NCBI RefSeq assembly: GCF_000733945.1
Contig: NZ_JPOL01000002.1
Span: 2,543,001-2,607,000 of the forward strand
DNA: 64,000 bases
Direction: 5' to 3'
From: Flavimarina sp. Hel_I_48
GTDB taxonomy: Bacteria > Bacteroidota > Bacteroidia > Flavobacteriales > Flavobacteriaceae
Part shown: in pieces, positions 54,190 to 62,107 of the stretch
How positions within the stretch are numbered: position 1 is the first letter of the stretch
Layout: each line of letters opens with the position of its first letter
Notes under the pieces: generated by a model
What the model saw: only the letters and a program-made list of their open reading frames with translations
The model's database searches: none
Told to the model about the DNA's origin: nothing
Made by a program: the position numbers and the translations under genes

Positions 54190-56496
54190 ATGAACCAAGA
54201 TTATATAATTCCCTCTGCCTGGTCAATCCTTGAAGAAGGATTTGAAAAAGACCGTATTACTTCATCAGAAAGCCTTATGAGCATAGGCAATGGCGCCATG
54301 GGTCAACGGGCAAATTTTGAAGAGGAATACAGCGGCAAAACATTTCAGGGAAGTTATATAGGTGGGATTTATTATCCTGACAAGACGCGTGTGGGCTGGT
54401 GGAAAAATGGATATCCTGAATATTTCGCAAAAGTCATCAATGCTCCCAGTTGGATAGGTATAAAAGTAGTTATTGATGGGGAGCAACTGGATCTCAATAC
54501 CTGCTCCAGTGTTTCTAATTTCCGTAGGGAATTAAATATGAAAGAGGGATGGCTGAGCCGTAGCTTTAACGCTACCCTTCAAAATGGTGTGGAAATCAAG
54601 GTTTCTGCCCAGCGCTTTTTAAGTATGGAGCATGATGAAATAGGCGCCATCAAATATAAAGTTACACCGCTCAACCGCGATGTAACCATGAGTTATGAGC
54701 CTTATCTTGACAGTGGTATAACTAATGAGGATACAAATTGGGACGATAAGTTCTGGAATACGCTTTCTGTATCAGAAAACGGTAACCGCGCTTACATTAT
54801 GGCGCATACCATGAAAACGATGTTTCATGTATGTACCGCGATGTACAATAGTTTTACAGTAGACGGTAGGCCCATATCGCTTTCGCTAAAAACAAATAAG
54901 ACTGATACCTATATAGGTCATATATACGAAACCGAAATAAAAGAAGGTGAAGCTTTTACCATTCATAAAATTGCGGGTTATGTCACTTCTTTTAACCACG
55001 ATAAAGACACTTTAAAAGACGAGGCCAATAAAGTTCTCGATACCGCAAGCGCATTGGGCTACAAAGCGCTTTTAGAAAAACAAAAAGAGGACTGGGCGGC
55101 GATCTGGGCCATGTCAGATATCGTGATTGACGGCGACGTTAAGGCACAACAGGGAATCCGTTTTAATATCATGCAGCTCAACCAAACGTATTCGGGTAAA
55201 GATTCCCGTTTGAACATTGGTCCGAAAGGATTTACAGGTGAAAAATATGGTGGTTCTACATATTGGGATACCGAAGCGTATTGTATTCCATTTTATATGG
55301 CGACCAAAGATCAACAAGTGGCCAGAAACTTATTGACCTACAGATATAATCACCTGGAAAAAGCGATAGAAAACGCCGAAAAACTCGGTTTTAAAAACGG
55401 TGCGGCTTTGTATCCAATGGTGACCATGAACGGTGAAGAATGCCACAATGAGTGGGAAATTACCTTTGAAGAAATACATCGTAATGGTGCTATGATATTC
55501 GCCATTTATAATTATGTGCGTTATACTGGCGATTACAGTTATATTCCAGAAAAAGGACTGGAAGTTCTTATTGCTGTTGCTCGTTTCTGGGAGCAAAGAG
55601 CTACCTTTTCAAAGAAAAAGGATAGTTATGTAATTCTGGGTGTTACCGGTCCCAATGAGTATGAAAATAATGTGAACAATAATTTCTATACAAATTATTT
55701 AGCCAAATGGTGTCTGGATTATGCGCTTGAACACGTTCAAAAAGTAAGTGCCGATTTTAGTTCAGATTACAAACGCATACTTGATAAAACCAATTTAAAA
55801 GAAGACGAACTCAAATCCTGGAAAGCCGTTGCTGACAGAATGTATTTCCCATATTCTGAAGAGAAGGGCGTGTATTTACAGCAGGATAATTTCCTTGACA
55901 AAGAATTGATTACCGTTGCTGATCTTGATAAAAATCAGCGCCCCATCAACCAGAAATGGTCCTGGGACCGTATTTTGCGTTCACCCTATATCAAGCAGGC
56001 AGATACCCTGCAATGTTTATACTTCTTTGAGGATCAATTTAGTGAAGAGGAACTCAAAAAGCATTTTGACTTTTATGAGCCGTTTACGGTACATGAATCT
56101 TCGTTAAGTCCCTGTGTACATTCTATCCAAGCGGCAAAATTAGACAGGATGGAACAGGCGTACACCTTTTATTTAAGGACATCACGCCTAGATCTTGATG
56201 ATTACAATAAAGAAGTACACGAAGGTTTACACATAACCAGTATGGCTGGTACCTGGATGAGTGTTGTAGAAGGTTTTGGCGGTATGCGTATCAAAGAAGA
56301 TAAACTTTCTTTTGAACCCAAAATGCCCGAAGCATGGGACGGATTTTCATTCAAAATCAATTTTAGGGGTCAAATCCTCAAGGTAAGCGTACAGAAGGAA
56401 AAAGTAGGTTTTAGCCTTGATAAAGGGGATAACCTTGATATAATCGTAAATGGTAAAAATGTTGAAGTAAAAGCAGAAGGCATTACAGAAGTATAA
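54190..56496 (+). CDS. GH65 disaccharide phosphorylase (maltose phosphorylase-like)
   Basis: 768 residues without a signal peptide, so cytosolic. GH65 marks: N-terminal beta-sandwich (to about 270), helical (alpha/alpha)6 domain, catalytic acid E490 in VTGPNEYENNVNNN, and the phosphate-binding HESSLSPCVHS (about 636-646). Its GSTYWDTEAYCIPFY and GAALYPMVTMNGEECHNEWEI blocks are typical of maltose phosphorylase; trehalose, kojibiose and nigerose phosphorylases are the alternatives. It splits an alpha-glucobiose with phosphate to beta-glucose 1-phosphate and glucose, feeding the mutase encoded upstream. Its link with a GH32 enzyme in one regulon is unusual. Confidence 0.92.
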   Translation: MNQDYIIPSAWSILEEGFEKDRITSSESLMSIGNGAMGQRANFEEEYSGKTFQGSYIGGIYYPDKTRVGWWKNGYPEYFAKVINAPSWIGIKVVIDGEQLDLNTCSSVSNFRRELNMKEGWLSRSFNATLQNGVEIKVSAQRFLSMEHDEIGAIKYKVTPLNRDVTMSYEPYLDSGITNEDTNWDDKFWNTLSVSENGNRAYIMAHTMKTMFHVCTAMYNSFTVDGRPISLSLKTNKTDTYIGHIYETEIKEGEAFTIHKIAGYVTSFNHDKDTLKDEANKVLDTASALGYKALLEKQKEDWAAIWAMSDIVIDGDVKAQQGIRFNIMQLNQTYSGKDSRLNIGPKGFTGEKYGGSTYWDTEAYCIPFYMATKDQQVARNLLTYRYNHLEKAIENAEKLGFKNGAALYPMVTMNGEECHNEWEITFEEIHRNGAMIFAIYNYVRYTGDYSYIPEKGLEVLIAVARFWEQRATFSKKKDSYVILGVTGPNEYENNVNNNFYTNYLAKWCLDYALEHVQKVSADFSSDYKRILDKTNLKEDELKSWKAVADRMYFPYSEEKGVYLQQDNFLDKELITVADLDKNQRPINQKWSWDRILRSPYIKQADTLQCLYFFEDQFSEEELKKHFDFYEPFTVHESSLSPCVHSIQAAKLDRMEQAYTFYLRTSRLDLDDYNKEVHEGLHITSMAGTWMSVVEGFGGMRIKEDKLSFEPKMPEAWDGFSFKINFRGQILKVSVQKEKVGFSLDKGDNLDIIVNGKNVEVKAEGITEV

Positions 56497-56518
56497 CCGT
56501 AAATTTCTTATATCTGAT

Positions 56519-56558
56519 AAAAAACGGCCATTTTCATATGAAAATGGCCGTTTTTTTT
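56519..56558. terminator. Bidirectional terminator between GH65 and GyrI-like genes
   Basis: AAAACGGCCATTTTC pairs with GAAAATGGCCGTTTT across a small ATAT centre (about 56521-56554), followed by T on one strand and A before it, so it can serve both convergent genes. Confidence 0.92.
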
Positions 56559-56563
56559 ATGAT

Positions 56564-57484
56564 TTATTGTTTCTTAAGGGGGATATAAATATCGGCCTGC
56601 CAGGTGAGCGGGTCACCACCGTTTCTGGGATTACTATGGTACACTTCTAGAGGTTCTGGGGTAATGGCTATATTTTCGTTTTTCGCCCTTTCGTACAAAT
56701 CAAACCATGCCCGGTGCGATAATTTGTAATTTCCGTGAAAAGAGCCATAAATTGCTTTTTTAGGAGCTATTTTACGTATAAAAACCTCATTTCCAGAAAC
56801 GGGTTTATGGTTACCGGCAATGGGAAAACAAAAATCAAAGGTTATTATATCTTCCGGTACGTACCAGTGCTTTACTTGAAGCATGGGGAAACCATCCTGT
56901 TTGAGTCCATTCTCGATCATATAATCCTCAATGGAGCCTATAGTGGCAATCATCGCGCCGGCTTTCCCCTTAAGACTTGTCGTAGAGGTAATACACGCAC
57001 AGGTAGCTGCTGGTGAAGTTGTGGTTTGCTCCTTTAAATCGATCCTGTAACTTGACTGAAGATTATAAAGTTCTTTTCTAAATGCGATAAGATCTGTCTT
57101 CAGTTCCTGGATATAGTCATTTTCCTGAAACGGATTGATGATGGATAAACGCTGTGAAAATTTATTTGTGGTACTTCGTGTACGTACCGTAATGTTTGAA
57201 ATACTATCATACATAGGTTCAAAATGCCATACCAGTTCGATTGAGTCGGCAGCCTTTAAATGTGCCATCTGCGTAATTTCATTGAAGGACTCCCAGTCTT
57301 TTAGCTTTACGGTTTTGACCGAGTCTGTACCGTTCAATGTTTGAAGATTATAAACTTCCTGATAAGCTGTCCCCGGTCCATACGGTGATTCAAATGAAAT
57401 TTGATAGTCATACTTTTTGATAAAAAGAAACCAGCAAAGTGCAAGGACAAGGATGGTACAAAAAAGGGCAATTACTTTTTTCAT
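56564..57484 (-). CDS. Membrane-anchored protein with GyrI-like (SRPBCC/effector-binding) domain
   Basis: 306 residues with one N-terminal membrane segment (about 4-22). The C-terminal half (about 165-305: AGAMIATIGSIEDYM, QVKHWYVPEDIITFDFCFPI, YGSFHGNYKLSHRAWFDLYER, WQADIYIPL) resembles the GyrI-like/BmrR effector-binding fold; the N-terminal half suggests a SRPBCC-like segment. Such fusions are common in Bacteroidetes; role unknown, perhaps small-molecule binding. It lies 4 bp downstream of the haloperoxidase-like gene as the last gene of its leftward unit. Confidence 0.72.
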   Translation of the reverse strand: MKKVIALFCTILVLALCWFLFIKKYDYQISFESPYGPGTAYQEVYNLQTLNGTDSVKTVKLKDWESFNEITQMAHLKAADSIELVWHFEPMYDSISNITVRTRSTTNKFSQRLSIINPFQENDYIQELKTDLIAFRKELYNLQSSYRIDLKEQTTTSPAATCACITSTTSLKGKAGAMIATIGSIEDYMIENGLKQDGFPMLQVKHWYVPEDIITFDFCFPIAGNHKPVSGNEVFIRKIAPKKAIYGSFHGNYKLSHRAWFDLYERAKNENIAITPEPLEVYHSNPRNGGDPLTWQADIYIPLKKQ

Positions 57485-57488
57485 AGTG

Positions 57489-58835
57489 TTAATGCGATAC
57501 GATGGTATTATCTGTGGTCATTTGTAACTGGTCTATAACATAATTACCAAGATTAAGGCCTTGTTCTAAACCTTTTTCTATCGCGGCGCGATAATGTATA
57601 CCGCCGTACAACCTGCTTTCAGCGGCTTCTGTAGATGCCGCTCTAAAAGATGTAAAACTTCTTATGGGAAGTCCATAAGGTGTTTCCGTATCGTCATTAA
57701 AGCTGAAGTTTTCACCAAAAACAGAAGTCAGGGCTATAGATGCAGCACCAGAGATTACAGAATGCCCACTAGTATATTCAGGAAATGGAGGGGTTTGCAA
57801 AACGGGAACCCAGTTCTCATCAATATATTTATTGATGACCGTTTCTGGTCTTATAAGATTGCTGCGGTACTTCTCGTCCCAACAACTTATAAAACCATCA
57901 GCAATGGCAATAGCCGTTTTTGTATAGGCTAAAACGGTTGTTTCATAGTCAGAATCTGTTTTTTCGCACGCTATTTTCGCAATACCCATCCAGTGTGCAC
58001 CAGGGGTGATTTTTTTTGTGGCAAACATAAGATGGCCCTTGTGGGTAGATACGTAGGGATTACAGTCCCAAAATTGGGCAATAGCGGTTTCTTTGCTCGT
58101 TTCGTCAGCGCCGTTGGGATCGTTGTTCGTTTCATAGACTTCCATTACCTCTTTCCGAAAATCTGAATTTTCTTCCATTGAAAAAGCGGGTGGGGGCGTG
58201 GGCTTGAACTGGTCTGAAGATTTAATTACAAAGGGCCGTATTTTTGCCCAGTGCGGTTCAATACCATCCATATACGCCGGGGGAGTGGGCTGCCAGCGGG
58301 TCTCATCGTCAGAATATACGGAGAACTTGGGCATCGTGCGGGTCTGGGCATAATTGTCCTTACCCATCCATTCTTTAATGTGCGCTGCCACCTGCATTCC
58401 ATAATCTTTTGAAGTCTTGAAACTGACCGGGTTTTGTTGCTCCCAGGTAGAATACAAGCTATCGCGGAACAAGATGATGCGCTCTTCTGAAAATATCAAT
58501 TGCTTTGCTACATCATAATAGGCGACCAGTGAGGCAAGCTGGTAATTTAAACCTGTGGTGTCCAAAGGTGCGGGAACAGGTTTAAGATCCCTTAATTGAC
58601 CGGCGAGGCTTTTGTATTTTTCAGTACCACCCAGCATGGCTTCGTAGGCCGCAATATTGCTATAGGCATAGATGCGACTGGCCACCGGTGGGGAGAAAAT
58701 ATCATGCACCTGTATGGCGGTAACACGATCCTGAGCCGTATGATAATCGCCTGGTGTAATATTTATGTCCTTATCCCGCGTCGTGCAGGAGAGGCTAGTG
58801 ATAATCAATATAAGTCCAAAAAATCGCAACATCAT
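57489..58835 (-). CDS. Vanadium haloperoxidase/PAP2-type lipoprotein
   Basis: 448 residues with a lipoprotein signal (C17 in ITSLSCTTRD). The vanadate/phosphate site of the family is complete: K..six..RP (about K321, R328 in EKYRSNLIRPET), SGH (about 354-356 in PEYTSGHSV) and R..five..H (about R405, H411 in SRLYGGIHY). The same site serves either vanadium-dependent halide oxidation or acid-phosphatase chemistry; sequence alone does not decide. The start overlaps the FG-GAP gene's stop by 4 bp (58832-58835), so the genes are coupled. Confidence 0.88.
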   Translation of the reverse strand: MMLRFFGLILIITSLSCTTRDKDINITPGDYHTAQDRVTAIQVHDIFSPPVASRIYAYSNIAAYEAMLGGTEKYKSLAGQLRDLKPVPAPLDTTGLNYQLASLVAYYDVAKQLIFSEERIILFRDSLYSTWEQQNPVSFKTSKDYGMQVAAHIKEWMGKDNYAQTRTMPKFSVYSDDETRWQPTPPAYMDGIEPHWAKIRPFVIKSSDQFKPTPPPAFSMEENSDFRKEVMEVYETNNDPNGADETSKETAIAQFWDCNPYVSTHKGHLMFATKKITPGAHWMGIAKIACEKTDSDYETTVLAYTKTAIAIADGFISCWDEKYRSNLIRPETVINKYIDENWVPVLQTPPFPEYTSGHSVISGAASIALTSVFGENFSFNDDTETPYGLPIRSFTSFRAASTEAAESRLYGGIHYRAAIEKGLEQGLNLGNYVIDQLQMTTDNTIVSH

Positions 58836-61800
58836 CGTTCTCCTATTTTATACAGTTCAGCTTTTACGTTATTGTAGGTAACTAGTAAATGGTATACTTT
58901 GTCAACCTCTACTATTGATAGGTGCCTTACCGATTTCTGAAAGAAATTCAGACCCAAACCGGCAGTATTTATATCCTGTTGACCGCTTTTTAACAAAACT
59001 CCGCCCATGGCATCAAACTTACCATAATATGGTGTCAAACCAAAATAATTGCCACCCAGTAAAACTTCTTCACGGCCATCATTATCAAAGTCAAAATTCA
59101 ACATGGCTTTTATGGGCGCTATCTGTAACGCATTGCTGAAGGTACGAAATTTAAAAGCTCCATTGGTATTCTCCAGATATCCTGACGCTAATGTATGTAT
59201 TTCTAATTTTTCAGCGGTTTCCAAAGCCTTTTTTCCCATCACTTCCACAGCAGTTTTACCAGCAAAATCCTTATAGGTATTAAATTTTTTACGTATTATG
59301 CTCAATTGTGAAGACAACAGGTCCAGATCGTGTTCTAAATAGTAGTTTCCGTTCTTTTCCTGTGCAATAATACTCTCTTGAAGACCATTATTATCAAAGT
59401 CGGCGTGATACAACACAAGCGGGAATTTTGTGCTCGCATGTAGTTTTGAATTGAGTCCCCAGTTGCCCAGCAGATAATCCATATCCCCGTCCTCATCTAG
59501 GTCAAAGGGCAGCACAGTTTGCCATAGCCCATTGAGTTTTTCTTCAAGCAACTCATCTGTTACGTCTGTGAACCTACCATTATCATTTCTTATAAAAGTG
59601 GGGCGCATCCATTCACCTACCACAATTAAATCTTTATCGCCGTCCTGATCAAAATCCTCAAAAACCGCATCGGTTATCATGCCCAGTTTCTTGAAAACTT
59701 CTTGATTGGAATCCAAAAATTTTCCATCGGTATTGATTAGGAGGGAAGAAGCGGGTAGGGACCCATACTTTAAATTTTCGCCGTTAGCGCCCAGAAAAAT
59801 ATCCAGATCGCCATCACCATCAATATCAGATTTGCATATTACCGAATTATTTTGTCGTAATGGAGCCTCGTTTTTTAGTAAAGTGAAGTTACCTTCATCA
59901 TCGCCAGAATAATAAGAATCTTCAAGATTTACACTGCGTATAGACTCACCATCACCAGTGGCAAAATAAAGATCTATCGTACCGTTATTGTCAAAATCAC
60001 CTAATACTGCGGAAGTTTCCTCCTTGTTTTTGTTAAGCGCAAATGCCGGTTGCTTTTTTTCTTTAAAACCATTTTGATCCTGAAGAAAAACTTTCGCTTC
60101 CTGAAAACGAACACTGCCAAAGATTATATCATCCAGACCATCTTTATTGATATCCCCTACAGACACCCCGGGACCCTGATCTGACAGTTTATGAAGAAGA
60201 AGTTTTTGTGTTCCAAAGTCTGAATATTCGTTTTCAACGGGAGCGTAATCAATCCCCAAATTGTCTGCGACCTTGAAGAATATTTGGGTATTGACGTTCC
60301 CAAAATAATTCTTTAAATCTATGGGGAAACGCACTGCGGACGGATTTAAAGTTAATGTTTGATCTAACGCTATGTCATAGAGTATTTCCGCTTTTTGATC
60401 TGGCCAAACGATGAGCAGGGAATCTAATTTTTGACCCTCTTTAAAACCAAAGTGTATCGTGGGCTCTGACGAAGACTGCCAACTCTTAGTAGTATATAGT
60501 TGGCGGTATTGCAACTTTCCATTACTAAATGCGATCGCTTTTGTCCCTATAGCGAAAGTATTCCTAATTGTATCCTTAAACTTTAGTTTTAAAAAAGAAC
60601 CTGTAGCTCCTTTATTCTCATAAATACTTGCCGGTGCGTTAATATTATTGGTCACGAGATCCAGATCACCATCATTGTCTAAATCTGCGTAGGCTGAACC
60701 GGTAGCTGGCAAACTGTCGTTTGCTATCCAATTTTTAGATTGATTCGTAAATAGGGCATCGGGAGCTCCTGAATATATATAGTTGGTTACTTTGCCCGAT
60801 GGCATTTTATTGATCGCGCGTTCATCAATAAGGTTTGTGGTCTCAAGTTTTTGGCGAACCTGATCTGTAGAACTGTATTTTATATAATCCAGGTCATTAG
60901 GCCGGCGTGGGATACCGTTGCTTATAAATAAATCCTGATAACCATCCTGGTCATAGTCGGCGAAAAGTGCTCCCCAACTCCAGTCACTGGCAGCAACACC
61001 GCTCAGGAGTCCGGTTTCAGCAAAATACTTTCCATTTTGATTGATCTGTAGCATATTCCGGCTGTATTGCGGGTGATATCCAAGCCGCTCTATGCGCATT
61101 CTATCTGTATCAACATTATCATCCTTTGCAGAAGTTTTTAAAATACTTTCTTCTTCCGGAAGCATATCTAACGTGATCAGATCTATAAAACCATCATTGT
61201 TGATATCTGCCGCATCGCTGCCCATACTAAACCGTGAAATATGACCAAAATTGGTTTTCAGGCATTCCGTAAAAGTACCGTCATCATTGTTTAGATAATA
61301 GTAATCATCTTCATGAAAATCATTACTCACATAAATATCCGTAAAACCATCGTTGTTGAAATCAGAGGTAGCGATACCCAGGCCATAACTGTTTGCACCA
61401 CCGTAAATACCAGCTTCTTCACTTCGGTCTATAAATTTACCGCTTTCGTTAATAAGCAATTTATCGCCACTTTCTGAAACACGTTTTTCACGGATATTTG
61501 CCATACCGAAAGAGTTTGCGGTGTGAATCGCGTGATTAAGTAAGTACATATCCAAGTCGCCATCATTATCTACATCAAAGAAAGCAGCCTGGGAAGAATA
61601 GTTTTCAAAATCGAGACCGTATTCTTTTGCGCGTTCCTTAAAGGTAAGATCGCCATTATTTATAAAAAGCTGGTTATACCCCATAAAACCATTTATACCT
61701 ACAACGGCACAAACGTAGATATCCAGTAGTCCATCGCCGTTTACGTCTGCCATTGCGGTCCCCGTGTTCCAGTTTGCAGTACCGGCAACGCCCGCTTTTG

Positions 61801-62107
61801 CGGTAATGTCCTCAAATTTTAGGTCTCCTTTATTGAGATAAAGTTTGTTTTTGATCTGGTTGCCGGTAAAATAAATATCTGGAAGTCCGTCATTATTGAT
61901 ATCCCCAATACTTACCCCGCCACCGTTGTAATAATACAGGTAATCCAGAATGTTCTGATCCCTTGTTTCGGTCAATATATTAGCGAAATCGACGCCCGAG
62001 GAATCAGCGGAAATTTTCTGAAAAAAAAGTGCAGGATTTTCTTTCTGCTCCTTTGTACAGGAAAGAAGCATTGCTACCGAGATCCATAACAACAAGCATT
62101 TATTCAT
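58832..62107 (-). CDS. FG-GAP/VCBS repeat lipoprotein with ASPIC/UnbV domain (complete paralogue)
   Basis: About 1091 residues from the ATG at 62105-62107, which gives a clean lipoprotein signal (MNKCLLLWISVAMLLSC); the longer frame from 62137 lies mostly in the upstream gene. Repeats of the calcium-binding type (DINNDGLPDIYF, DVDNDGDLDMYL, DLDNDGDLDLV) fill about 50-500 as a beta-propeller. An ASPIC/UnbV-like domain follows (about 510-575, NTFAIGTKAIAF, LDSLLIVWPDQ), then a second propeller (about 640-900, SVGDINKDGLDDIIFG) and a C-terminal part. It is outer-surface, function unknown. It overlaps the upstream paralogue by 8 bp and the haloperoxidase-like gene by 4 bp. Confidence 0.85.
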   Translation of the reverse strand: MNKCLLLWISVAMLLSCTKEQKENPALFFQKISADSSGVDFANILTETRDQNILDYLYYYNGGGVSIGDINNDGLPDIYFTGNQIKNKLYLNKGDLKFEDITAKAGVAGTANWNTGTAMADVNGDGLLDIYVCAVVGINGFMGYNQLFINNGDLTFKERAKEYGLDFENYSSQAAFFDVDNDGDLDMYLLNHAIHTANSFGMANIREKRVSESGDKLLINESGKFIDRSEEAGIYGGANSYGLGIATSDFNNDGFTDIYVSNDFHEDDYYYLNNDDGTFTECLKTNFGHISRFSMGSDAADINNDGFIDLITLDMLPEEESILKTSAKDDNVDTDRMRIERLGYHPQYSRNMLQINQNGKYFAETGLLSGVAASDWSWGALFADYDQDGYQDLFISNGIPRRPNDLDYIKYSSTDQVRQKLETTNLIDERAINKMPSGKVTNYIYSGAPDALFTNQSKNWIANDSLPATGSAYADLDNDGDLDLVTNNINAPASIYENKGATGSFLKLKFKDTIRNTFAIGTKAIAFSNGKLQYRQLYTTKSWQSSSEPTIHFGFKEGQKLDSLLIVWPDQKAEILYDIALDQTLTLNPSAVRFPIDLKNYFGNVNTQIFFKVADNLGIDYAPVENEYSDFGTQKLLLHKLSDQGPGVSVGDINKDGLDDIIFGSVRFQEAKVFLQDQNGFKEKKQPAFALNKNKEETSAVLGDFDNNGTIDLYFATGDGESIRSVNLEDSYYSGDDEGNFTLLKNEAPLRQNNSVICKSDIDGDGDLDIFLGANGENLKYGSLPASSLLINTDGKFLDSNQEVFKKLGMITDAVFEDFDQDGDKDLIVVGEWMRPTFIRNDNGRFTDVTDELLEEKLNGLWQTVLPFDLDEDGDMDYLLGNWGLNSKLHASTKFPLVLYHADFDNNGLQESIIAQEKNGNYYLEHDLDLLSSQLSIIRKKFNTYKDFAGKTAVEVMGKKALETAEKLEIHTLASGYLENTNGAFKFRTFSNALQIAPIKAMLNFDFDNDGREEVLLGGNYFGLTPYYGKFDAMGGVLLKSGQQDINTAGLGLNFFQKSVRHLSIVEVDKVYHLLVTYNNVKAELYKIGER

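Noticed and set aside
54190..56496. Trehalose phosphorylase as a firm name for the GH65 enzyme
   Set aside because: Motifs fit maltose phosphorylase at least as well; the substrate cannot be fixed by reading motifs.
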